The position numbers and the translations under genes are program-made. Shown here one piece after another: positions 34,869 through 44,329 of a stretch of DNA of 64,000 nt; position 1 is the first letter of the stretch, and the number at the start of each line of letters is the position of its first letter. The notes below the pieces were generated by a model that was not told the DNA's origin, ran no database searches, and was given only the letters and a program-made list of their open reading frames with translations. Source of the stretch: Nematostella vectensis (lineage: Eukaryota > Cnidaria > Anthozoa > Actiniaria > Edwardsiidae); contig NC_064043.1 of the NCBI RefSeq assembly GCF_932526225.1, forward strand, positions 9,715,821 through 9,779,820, written 5' to 3'.

Positions 34869-37800
34869 ATGGCTGAAGAGGTGACACAGCTCGAAGGCAA
34901 CTCAGAACAGTCCTCCCTTATAACAGCTAGTGACGATGATGGCTCATCATCTGGGAAAAAGTCGTGGGAACTCCAGCCCGTATCCGAGTACAGTACGATG
35001 GACCTCGATAGAAGCATGTTTATGTCTAACACGACTACGTAAGTATCCGAGTACAGTACGATGGACCTCGGTAGAAGCATGTTCACGTCTAACACGACTT
35101 CGTAAGTATCCAAGAGTATCCGAGTGCAGTACGATCGAACTCGGTAATAGATGTTTATGGGACTTCCATATGTCGCAAAGTCGCACACGATTGCAAGCGA
35201 TCGTGTGCGATTGTATGAAAACCAGCCTTCAGTGATGCGCTGCTATCGAATCGAACCTGCATTCTATTGTTTCTCGATAAAAAGTGGAAATCCGATAACT
35301 CTTCAGGGGCTAATCCAGGATTCCCCAAAGAGGAGGGGAGGGGGGACCAACCCAAAGGAGGGGGCATCAATATATAAAACATAACGAACTTTCTTATCCA
35401 CCCCATACCCCACTGTCTCTCTCACGATTTACCTGAATATAATAATCAATTCGAAAAACTCGTGCTTCCCATCTGATTTCAGGAGCTTCACTTCCTTGAT
35501 GCACCTGATCAAAGGCTGTGTTGGTATCGGGGTCTATGGCATGCCCCTTGCCGTGGCTTACGCGGGCTTGCTGGTAAGGCTTCCTGATGGAAGATTTCTA
35601 CCATATTTTACCACTTCACCAAACTGCTTTATCCCCTTTTTTCCAGATGGGACCGGCGATACTTCTTCTCGTGGGGATCGTGTCAGTTCACTGTATGCAT
35701 CTTCTTAAGCGGTGTGCGCACCTACATAGCGAAAAGTGAGTATACTAGATCAGTATCTTGCATTGCGCGCATGTTTATGTGCGAAAATTGAGTTTACTAG
35801 ACCAGTATCTTGTATTGTGCGCTTGTTTATGTGCAAAAAGTAAGTATACTAGACCAGTATCTTGTGTTGCGCGCATGTCAATCGTGCTAAAAGTGAGTTT
35901 ACTAGACCCACATCATGAATTGCGCGCATGTTAATCGTGCTAAAAGTGAGTATATTAGAGCAGTATCTTGAATTGCTCGCATGTTAATCGTTCGAAAAGT
36001 GAGTATATTAGACCAGTATCTTGTATTGCGCGCATGTCAATCATGCAAAAAGTGAGTTTACTAGACCAGTATCTTGCATTGCGCGCATGTTTATGTGCAA
36101 AAAGTGAGTATACTAGACCAGTATCTTGTATTGCGTGCATGTCAATCATGCAAAAAGTGAGTATACTAGACCAGCATCTTGTATTGCGAATATGTCAATC
36201 ATGCAAAAATGAGTTTACTAGACAGGCATCTTTCATTGCGTTCATGTTTATGTGCAATTAATTTTTGTCTTTAAACTGGTTGATTTCAAATTCACTGATA
36301 CATTTCCTTTTTTAGGACTGGCTCGATCTGTATGGATTACGCGCAGCTGGCTGCGAAGTGCACAGAAGTATATTTCCCCAACAAAGGCAACGTTTCCAGG
36401 TAACTCCCAAAGAGCGTTACAACAAATGTTGACTTGAAGCGTCGAAATATCTGTTTATTGATGAAATCTAACTACCTTATTCTGTTTTATTTTCGCGCGT
36501 ACTTAAATTCTCGATTTAAAATAATTAGCGAAAACTAAAGACCACGAACATTACTCTCGAGAAATTTAATGGATATGGAAAAATTTGTCACAGAGATTGA
36601 AGGTTCTATTGAGATCCCCCTAGTAAGGACATGTAACGAAACTATCAATAATGGCTCTAATAATGGTTCGAGGAATGAGAACAATTTTCCATCGCTGAAC
36701 CGCTTAGAAACAGCTTGTTGGTTTTGTTTCAAAGTATTAGTCCTGTCTAGTTGTTGGTCAAACGTCTTTTTTTTAACGAGAAATGAAGTAACTTGAACTT
36801 CGTATTCGCGAAATTATATTCCCTCCAAACATAATTTTTCTCCGCTTTCGCGAAATCAAAGACTCGCGAATTGTGCTAAGAAAATTGCAAAAGACGCGCG
36901 AAAATAAAAAAAGAATAAGATATACTGTTGGAATTGTATTACATGACCAAATAGTACACAGAAACGATTTTATTATGAATATGGTTAGACTGATATTTCC
37001 TTATCATAATATTGCCATATATACTAAAAATCTTCTATAAATTTCTAGGGTAGTTGTGAATGCCTTTCTCGTGTTCACGCAACTCGGGTTCTGCTGTGCC
37101 TATGTGGTATTCATCACGGACTCTATAAAACAGGCAAGTATCCACTCTCACTCCCTTCTTCACTCCCTCGGTCTCCTCTTCCCTTGGTGATCTCAGTACC
37201 ACCCACAAGCCACCCCACCCCCCAATACTTTCTTAATGTTTCTGTATTGCCCCTCCCCAATATTTTCTTAATGTTTCTGTATTTTGCCCCCCACCCCCAA
37301 TATTTTCTTACTGTTTCTGTATTGTGCCCCCCCCCCAATATTTTCTTAATGTTTCTGTATTGTGCCCCCCCCAATATTTTCTTAATGTTTCTGTATTTTG
37401 CCCCCCACCCCCAATATTTTCTTAATGTTTCTGTATTTTGCCCCCCACCCCCAATATTTTCTTACTGTTTCTGTATTGTGCCCCCCCCCCCAATATTTTC
37501 TTAATGTGTCTGTATTGTGCCCCCCAATACCTTCTTAATGTTTCTGTATTGCGCCCCCCCCCAATATTTTCTTAATGTTTCTGTATTTTGCCCCCCACCC
37601 CCAATATTTTCTTACTGTTTCTGTATTGTGCCCCCCCCAATATTTTCTTAATGTTTCTGTATTGTGCCCCCCCCAATATTTTCTTAATGTTTCTGTATTT
37701 TGCCCCCCACCCCCAATATTTTCTTAATGTTTCTGTATTTTGCCCCCCACCCCCAATATTTTCTTACTGTTTCTGTATTGTGCCCCCCCCCCCCCCAATA

Positions 37801-40800
37801 ATTTCTTACTGTTTCTGTATTGTGCCCCCCCAATATTTTCTTAATGTTTCTGTATTGTGCCCCCCCAATACTTTCTTATGTTTCTGTATTGTGCCCCCCC
37901 AATATTTTCTTAATGTTCCGTATTGTCCCCCCCCCCATTATTTTCTTAATGTTTCCGTATTGTGCCCCCCCCCAATATTTTCTTAATGTTTCTGTATTGT
38001 GCCCCCCCAATATTTTCTTAATGTTTCTGTATTGTGCCCCCCCCCCCCAATATTTTCTTAATGTTTCTGTATTGTGCACCCCCAATATTTTCTTAATGTT
38101 TCTTTATTGCGCCCCCCCAATACTTTCTTAATGTTTCTGTATTGTGCCCCCCCCCCAATATTTTTTTAATGTTTCTGTATTGTGCCCCCCCCCAATATTT
38201 TCTTAATGTTTCTGTATTGCGCCCCCCCAATATTTTCTTAATGTGTCTGTATTGTGCCCCCCAATATTTAATGTTTCTGTATTTTGCCCCCCCCCCCCAT
38301 ATGTTCTTAATAGTTCTGTATTGTGCCCCTCCCCCCCCCCCAATATTTCGATATCTTCTACGGTACTGCTCTCTCCTTTCGTTCCTTCTCATATTCCTTT
38401 CCCTTTTTATTTTCTCTCTCTATATTCACCTCTTTCCCTTTCCATCTCCAAATAATAACCAAGACCGAGGACTTCCATTCATATCGCTTTATACGCCACA
38501 ACTCATCCGCATCAAGCCCCTTTTCTCCCCCCTCCCCCTTTTCTCCCCCCCTGTAGCCTTCAGACTAGCCTATATTTAAAGAATGTCGTTCACTTTTTGT
38601 TATTGTTTATCATTGAAAATACATCGGTTTATTTACAAGGAAACTTACAAATAGCAATCTACGAATAAAGTCTGTTAAGTTATTGGCACTATTTGGTTGA
38701 AAATATCTTGGTTGGTTTCTTGTGAATAAGCCGATGAAAATGGATACTTTGTGCCACTCGGCATTGAGCGGGAGAATAAAATAAAATGGCGGCGTGATTG
38801 GCCTTCTTCAAATCAAACGACAATAAGAATAAGCCCATGTTCCTCCTTGTATTCCAGGCTGCCGATGGTTCCGTGGACCTCGATGTTCGCATCTGGATGG
38901 TGATCGTTTTCCCGTTCTTGGTTCTCTTCTCCTTCATCCGCACACTCAAATTCTTGGTCATTGTTTCTGGCATCTCGAACGTCATTACCATATTTGGAAT
39001 CGTGGGTGCACTTAACTATGCCAGCACCACGCTACATGATACTAAAAGCTTACCGCTGTTCGCAAACTGGTCAACGCTGCCATTGACGTTTGCGCTCTCG
39101 GTGTATGCTTATGAAGGGATAGGCGTGGTAAGTTAGACTCGCGTCTTGGGTATTTCTCAATTGTCCACATGTCCATCTTTACAGTTGTAGTCCACTCACG
39201 TATTGGTCTCAAGAGAGATATGATGATATTAATAGAACAGTTTACGTCAAATTAGAACAAACTTTTGGTTATATCTCGATTAGTCCACATGTCCATTTAT
39301 ACAGTTGTAGTCCACTCATTTATTGGTCTCAAGCAACTAACCACCATATTTGGCTGTGGCAAAATAAAAAAGTCGTGTTACTGTTCCTAAAACCTACAAC
39401 GACACAAAGGAATGTTTATGTTATTCTGAGGTTCATAGGTTGTCACCCGTTTCATTGCCATACTGTTTCTGTGTTCACTTGATACTTGTTTGATTTGACT
39501 CGACCAAATACCAAATGTTAGATCCGTCACGTTACAACATGTCTGTGCTAAGTGACCATGAACATGGCACACCTTGATCACGTGCTGATTAACTTATCAC
39601 ACGTGCTTAGCATGTTTTGATTACGTGCTCCACTACTTGATGAATATACCTTGATCACGTGACTTACCTGATCAGGTGATTAGCATACCTTGATCACGTG
39701 CGTTCAATGCTTGATCACGTGATTGTCCTATGAACAGGTCCTTCCCGTGGAGAACATGATGAGAACGCCACGTGACTTCACCTGGGTGTTGAACCTCGCC
39801 ATGAGCGTCGTGGTCATACTGTACCTTGTCGTAGGCACGATGGGATACATCTCGTGTGCCGCGATGTGCAAAGGGAGCTTCACGCTCAACTTACCCGACA
39901 CTCCGTAAGCAAACATTCACCACTTTTTACACTCACAATCAAATCTCTTTTGCGGACAAAGATATAATCCTTTACGACTCAAAACTCCTAACTCAAAAAA
40001 TCAAAACTCCCGTCATTACCAGGGGCGGATACATGAGTTCCAAAAAGGGGGGTGGGGCAAAGTAAGGGTTTCAAAAAAGGGTGGGCCGGCTTATGGTTCT
40101 TCCGTGGATACTCTAAGATTTTCTGTTATTTTTAAGCCAATAATCTGAAAATAACGGAGGGGTGGGGGTTCTGCTAGGCCCATCCCTTGATCCACCTCTG
40201 ATTACGGACACTCGTTACTACGGGCACTAGAATACACTTGAATGATGAGGGTTGGTATGCAGTGTAGTTATGGCTACTGGAATGAGCCGGGTTTTTTTTT
40301 CTTACCAAGCTGTTCGTAAAACTGTTTCACAAAAAGTTAAAAAAACATTACAAGAAGGCCGTAAAAAGACTCTGCCCTACAAAAGCTGCACAAATAGTCA
40401 CATAACAGAAAACAGACGAAACTCTGTACATTCCTTATCAGAGGCAGGCGCGTTCCAAAAATCGGCCAAGGGAGGCGCACACGGTGATAGGTATCATATG
40501 GAAAAGGCATAGCATTTAAAAATTAATTTTCAAATGCTATGCAAGGAATTTCTTATTAAGAAATGACCCACTTTTTGTCCGCCAGGGGGAGGGGGGGGGG
40601 GGGGTGTGCCCCCCCTGTGTACGCGCCTGGAGAGAAACTTGTGTGTTGGCGTGGTGAAGTTGGGAGTTTGGGGTGTTCGGGTGCGTGACACCTGCCCTAA
40701 TAATTAGCTACACGGTATCACCTTACCTGTCTAGTATCCACTCTAACTATATAGATAGCCAAAAGATTGTTGCATTTAAGTTGTCTTGATATTATATTCA

Positions 40801-41934
40801 TTTTTTCTTTTCAGTTTTTATACGACTCTGAAGTTATTGATCGCCGGCTCGATGTTCCTGACGTATTTTCTTCAGTTTTACGTACCTGTCGAGATCCTTT
40901 TGCCATCTGTCTTAAAGCGCGTTTCCAAGAAGTATCAAACGGTCGCCGACCTTGGCTTTCGCACATCCTTAGTCCTTGTCACAGGTGAGAAATGACAAAG
41001 TGACCTACCCGGGGGTAATGCCTACATTTTAATAGAGGTACAGAGGACACTTTCAATGTGCCTTAAAGTGCAAATAAAACCAGGCAAGATTTTGGCTCTT
41101 TCATGTTTTGGAGAATTTGACGGATAACAATAAATGAATATAAATTAAAAAATACAACACTTCTTAAAACGGTTGTCCACCTGAATTGACAAGGAGGAAG
41201 TCTCGAGAAAGGGATGGCTTGTGGGTGGTACTGAGATCACCAAGGGAAGAGGAGGCCGAGGGAGTGGGAGTGGATATACTCAGATCACCAAGGGAAGAGA
41301 GGATGCCGGGGGAGTGAAGAAGGGAGGAGTGAGAGTGGATACTTGCCTGTTTTATACAGTCCGTGTTACGTGACTCTTTATGTAAACTTTCTGCCAAGAA
41401 GCTGCCGCGTTATCTGATTTTTAACTTCCCGCTGTAACAGTCTGTGGTACACCTGATATTCTCCACTTGCAAAAGTGAAACTATAGTGAGTCAGGTGACT
41501 TTTCTAGTGTTGGGAATGTCTCTTTCACTGGACAACTTCAGTTCTTATTACATATGTTTATCCTAAAAAGGGGGTCACATGTACCATTTAGGCTCCCTTG
41601 TCTAACGTTACTCACCCAGTTTCCAAGTCGAATTCAACGTATTAATAATCACGCTTTTCTTGATTTTTATTCAGTTGTTCTCGCCGCCTGTGTTCCGCGT
41701 TTGGAAGACGTGATTGCTGTCATTGGCTCTCTCGCGAGTACAACACTATGTATGACTTTCCCCGCCGCGATGGACATAGCGAGTCTGCGCATGTCTTCAA
41801 AGCTCACGTGGTACCTATTGCTCAAAGACATTGTCATCATTCTTATCGGCATTACAGGGTCCGTGACTGGTCTCTACATGTCCATGGCCAAACTTATACG
41901 ATTCTGGTCTCATGGTGCCAAAGTGGATTTGTAA
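34869..41934 (+). CDS. SLC36: SLC36-type proton-coupled amino-acid transporter, copy A, complete
   Basis: The protein is a 461-residue polytopic carrier of the SLC36/PAT family, which moves small neutral amino acids with protons across plasma or lysosomal membranes. Nine exons: 34869-35038, 35483-35573, 35647-35735, 36316-36399, 37049-37133, 38858-39127, 39738-39904, 40815-40984, 41675-41934. Family landmarks are HLIKGCVGIGVYGMPLA (TM1), VSVHCMHLLKRCAH (TM2), FTQLGFCCAYVVF (TM3), YEGIGVVLPVENMM across exons 6-7, SFTLNLPDTP, and YFLQFYVPVEILLP. The N terminus (about 55 residues) is acidic and Ser-rich. Intron 5 uses a GC donor (CAG|GCAAGT). Donors of exons 1 and 3 start tandem arrays, and the donor of exon 5 has an inverted copy downstream. 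Copy B at 44330 shares all intron phases. Confidence 0.93.
34981..35160 (+). repeat. Tandem copies of the SLC36-A exon 1 end and donor
   Basis: A 63-bp unit (34981-35043) made of the last 58 nt of exon 1 plus GTAAG is repeated at 35044-35106 and, degraded, at 35107-35160. The GT positions are 35039 and 35102. Since 63 is divisible by three, the second exon copy stays in frame, but the retained first donor supplies TAA (ACG TAA), so only the first donor gives full-length protein. Confidence 0.9.
35178..35210. repeat. Short perfect hairpin
   Basis: TCGCACACGAT is followed 11 nt later by its reverse complement ATCGTGTGCGA. It lies within intron 1 of SLC36 copy A. Function is unknown. Confidence 0.6.
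35730..36260 (+). repeat. Tenfold tandem array starting at the SLC36-A exon 3 donor
   Basis: The true donor GAAAA|GTGAGT at 35736 begins about ten 52-53-bp units: GTGAGTATACTAGACCAG, TATCTTG, ATTGCGCGCATGT, then ATGCAAAAA. Equivalent positions are 35736, 35788, 35840, 35893, 35946, 35999, 36052, 36104, 36157 and 36210. Eight keep GT(G/A)AGT; 35788 is TTGAGT and 36210 is ATGAGT. Read-through from exon 3 meets TGA immediately (AAG TGA). Confidence 0.93.
36485..36909. mobile_element. MITE with TTTTATTTTCGCGCGT ends
   Basis: TTTTATTTTCGCGCGT at 36485 is inverted as ACGCGCGAAAATAAAA at 36894-36909. The interior has further CGCGAAAT/TTCGCGAA motifs. It fills most of the intron between SLC36-A exons 4 and 5. 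No transposase frame is seen. Confidence 0.65.
37225..38345. repeat. ~34-bp C-rich satellite in SLC36-A intron 5
   Basis: About 32 head-to-tail copies of CCCCCCAATATTTTCTTAAT plus GTTTCTGTATTGTG, with variable C-run length. Protein-like frames across it (for example repeated NIFLMFLYCAPP) are translated repeat. The unit matches the interior of the MITE at 12060-12202 and, in reverse, that at 48170-48316. Confidence 0.95.
39555..39725. repeat. Degenerate CTTGATCACGTG repeat cluster
   Basis: Five CACGTG boxes and several one-off variants occur in 170 bp, mostly as TTGATCACGTG at irregular 20-30-bp spacing. They end a few bases before the acceptor of SLC36-A exon 7. It may be a decayed tandem array. 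CACGTG is a bHLH site, but regulatory use is inference. Confidence 0.6.
40020..40200. mobile_element. 181-bp MITE with ATTAC target duplication
   Basis: The ends CAGGGGCGGATACA and TTGATCCACCTCTG are inverted. The 5-bp ATTAC flanks both sides exactly (40015-40019 and 40201-40205). The interior is G-rich and non-coding. It lies in SLC36-A intron 7. Confidence 0.85.
40440..40632. repeat. Dispersed repeat related to 25440-25550
   Basis: It contains GGTATCATATGGAAAAGGCA, an inner palindrome (GCATAGCATTT / AAATGCTATGC), TTAAGAAATGACCCAC and CCCCCTGTGTACGCGCCTGG. The start GGCAGGCGCGTTCC and end GTACGCGCCTGG look like degenerate inverted termini. Confidence 0.65.
41208..41372 (-). repeat. Inverted copy of the SLC36-A exon 5 end and GC donor
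   Basis: Read on the minus strand, this gives ACGGACTGTATAAAACAG|GCAAGTATCC followed by the same intron start as at 37134-37210 (CACTCTCACTCC, CTTGGTGATC, AGTACCACCCACAAGCC). It copies about the last 18 nt of exon 5 plus about 75 nt of intron 5, with an internal duplication of the CTTGGTGATC segment. It lies about 4 kb away in intron 8. Confidence 0.85.
41535..41625. repeat. Intronic repeat shared with SLC36 copy B
   Basis: CAGTTCTTATTACATATGTT, CCTAAAA and CACCATTTAGG reappear at 47207-47300, in a different intron of copy B (before exon 6 there, before exon 9 here). This points to a dispersed element rather than inherited intron homology. Confidence 0.65.
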
Positions 41935-41988
41935 TTAGAAATGGGTTCAATTTTCGTCCTGAGAACGCAGGAGTCTGGGATGTAGCTA

Positions 41989-43831
41989 GTTATTTTGAAA
42001 GAGGGATAGAAAGGAAAGTAGCGATGGAGTGGTAATGCTAGGATAAGTATGTAGTGCATCTTACTCGAGAATTCGATGAGCTATTATATCCCCTCTTTTT
42101 CATTTGTTATGGTTCGTTCTGTTGATCAGGGCGAGAAGGAAGGGAAGGAGAGATATCATTGTACATAAAGGTGCTACTTAATTAAAATATCTCGAATGAT
42201 TCCAAGAAACATAAATGCAGCATTCATTACTTTCTGTGGGAAATGTCAAAGAAGCGGATAGTATAATAAAAGCAATGGACGCCCGCGAAAGACAAAGTCA
42301 CAGAGAATAGCCCGAAACAAACAAAAACACGGAGAGTAGGGCACAACAGAGAAAGCCACGGAAAGTAGCGCGCAATAGACAAAGACACCGAGAGTAGCGC
42401 GCAACAGACAAAGCCACGGAGAGTGGCGCGCAGCAGACAAAGACACAGAAAGTAGCGCGCAATAGACAAAGCCACGGAAAGTAGCGCGCAACAGACAAAG
42501 CCACCGAGAGCAGCGCGCAACAGACAAAGCCACGGAAAGTAGCGCGCAGCAGACAAAGACACAGAAAGTAGCGCGCAACAGACAAAGCCACGGAAAGTAG
42601 CGCGCAGCAGACAAAGACATAGAAAGTAGCGAGCAACAGACAAAGCCACGGAAAGTAGCGCGCAACAGACAAAGCCACCGAGAGTAGCGCGCAATAGACA
42701 AAGCCACCGAGAGCAGCGCGCAACAGACAAAGCCACCGAGAGTGGCGCGCAACAGACAAAGCCACCAAGAGTAGCGCGCAACCGACAAAGCCACGGAGAG
42801 TAGCGCGCAACAGACAAAGCCACGGAAAGTAGCGCGCAACAGACAAAGCCACGGAAAGTAGCGAGCAACAGACAAAGCCACCGAAAGTAGCGCGCAACAG
42901 ACAAAGCCACCGAGAGCAGCGAGCAACAGACAAAGCCACCGAGAGTAGCGCGCAACAGACAAAGCCACCGAGAGTAGCGCGCAACAGACAAAGCCACCGA
43001 GAGTAGCGCGCAACAGACAAAGCCACCGAGAGTAGCGCGCAACAGACAAAGCCACCGAGAGTAGCGCGCAACAGACAAAGCCACCGAGAGTAGCGCGCAA
43101 CAGAGACGGCACTTCTGAAAGTCAAGAGCGACATCTCCTAAATATGAACAAGCAGCATGTCACTCTGCTCGTTCTACTTGACTTGAGTGAAGCCACAGGG
43201 AGTGGCGTGCATCAGACAAAGCCACGGACAGTGACGCGAAAAAGACAAACAGCGGACAGAGTAGCGCGCAACAGATAGGAACTGCATTGCATTTTATTTT
43301 AGTAAGCAAACGAAAGATACACCAATAAGGGCCGGAATGTTCACAATAGCTCCACTAACTCATCCAGTACCCCCTGCTTACAATATAAAACAATTACTAG
43401 TTCTAGTATGAGCGAGATCAGTTAAAATTCCATCATTGGTTAGTGTTCCCAACGAAAGACAGTATTCACCCAAAGTTATTCACCCAAGTTATTTTGAAAG
43501 AGGGATAGAAAGGAAAGTAGCGATGGAGTGGTAATGCTAGGATAAGTATGTAGTGCATCTTACTCGAGAATTCGATGAGCTATTATATCCCCTCTTTTTC
43601 ATTTGTTATGGTTCGTTCTGTTGATCAGGGCGAGAAGGAAGGGAAGGAGAGATATCATTGTACATAAAGGTGCTACTTAATTAAAATATCTCGAATGATT
43701 CCAAGAAACATAAATGCCATAAAGTACCTCCTGCTTACAATATAAAACAATTACTAGTTCTAGTATGAGCGAGATCAGTTAAAATTCCATCATTGGTTAG
43801 TGTTCCCAACGAAAGACAGTATTCACCCAAA
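41989..43831. repeat. Two duplicated blocks around the minisatellite
   Basis: Block 1: 41989-42218 equals 43488-43717 (offset 1499, no difference noticed over about 230 bp). Block 2: about 43366-43474 equals 43723-43831 (offset 357, nearly identical). High identity implies recent duplication. Confidence 0.93.
42300..43115. repeat. 29-bp minisatellite, ~27 copies
   Basis: The unit is GCCACCGAGAGTAGCGCGCA plus ACAGACAAA. The units at the 3' end are most uniform; those at the 5' end carry GGAAAG and GACACAG variants. Degraded copies continue to about 43280. Because 29 is not a multiple of three, every minus-strand frame reads the same 29-residue cycle, so all three stay open for about 280 residues (VALSVARYSRWLCLLRATL...). 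There is no sign of a gene. Confidence 0.95.
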
Positions 43832-44186
43832 AATCTTGATGATTGATGGGCTGTTCTCTGAGCAGGCAAACGCACGGAACGTGAGTCATACCCACTGATA
43901 TATGGCTGGATGCGCTAATCATACAGCATTCCTGCGATCGAATCCGTTTAGTTTCATATTCCTCATATTAAACGTTTGGGTTTCCTGTGTCTTGTTTTTT
44001 TTTTTTTTTTGTCAGAATATGCTAGTGAGACACCCACAATATTTTTAACCAATTACTACGGACTCGAGCACGTGATCACCGATCATAACGAACGATAATA
44101 TGACGGACAACGGGCTATAGGATAATCCGACTCCGAAATGAAGTCTATGTCGTTTTTAGTGTTGAATAAAGCACGTAACGACGCGC

Positions 44187-44193
44187 TATATAA
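44187..44193 (+). promoter_or_regulatory. TATA-like box of SLC36 copy B
   Basis: TATATAA lies 137 bp upstream of the ATG at 44330 and 4 bp before the hairpin. It would place transcription start near 44217, inside the left hairpin arm. Promoter role is inference. Confidence 0.4.
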
Positions 44194-44196
44194 CCG

Positions 44197-44287
44197 CCGC
44201 CGCCTGGTAAATGAGTAATACGACCCCCAGCAGTTTTTTTTTCCCTCGCGCCGCTGGGGGTCGTATTACTCATTTACCAGGCGGCGG
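44197..44287. repeat. Perfect 35-bp inverted repeat in the SLC36-B 5' region
   Basis: The arm 44197-44231 (CCGCCGCCTGGTAAATGAGT onward) is exactly complementary to 44253-44287, with a 21-nt loop (AGTTTTTTTTTCC...). No mismatch was found. It ends 42 bp before the ATG. If transcribed, it would form a strong 5' UTR hairpin. Confidence 0.93.
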
Positions 44288-44329
44288 ACTCGTGATGTAT
44301 AGAACCCTGGATTACAAACTCAAGACAAC

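Larger units (their letters stand above)
41935..44329. other. Spacer between the two SLC36 genes
   Basis: It holds the 3' flank of copy A (AATAAA at 42265), a 29-bp minisatellite (42300-43115), duplicated blocks on both sides of it, and the copy B promoter region with a hairpin. No coding exon is seen. Confidence 0.6.

Noticed and set aside
35730-36260. CRISPR-like array of regularly spaced repeats
   Set aside because: Eukaryotic intron; the whole 52-53-bp unit repeats with no unique spacers and no cas genes.
37184-38579. Plus- and minus-strand frames such as NIFLMFLYCAPP repeats
   Set aside because: Satellite translated; lies wholly inside SLC36-A intron 5.
42227-43134. Three overlapping 278-288 aa minus-strand frames
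   Set aside because: A 29-bp minisatellite explains all three frames; no start context or transcript signals.
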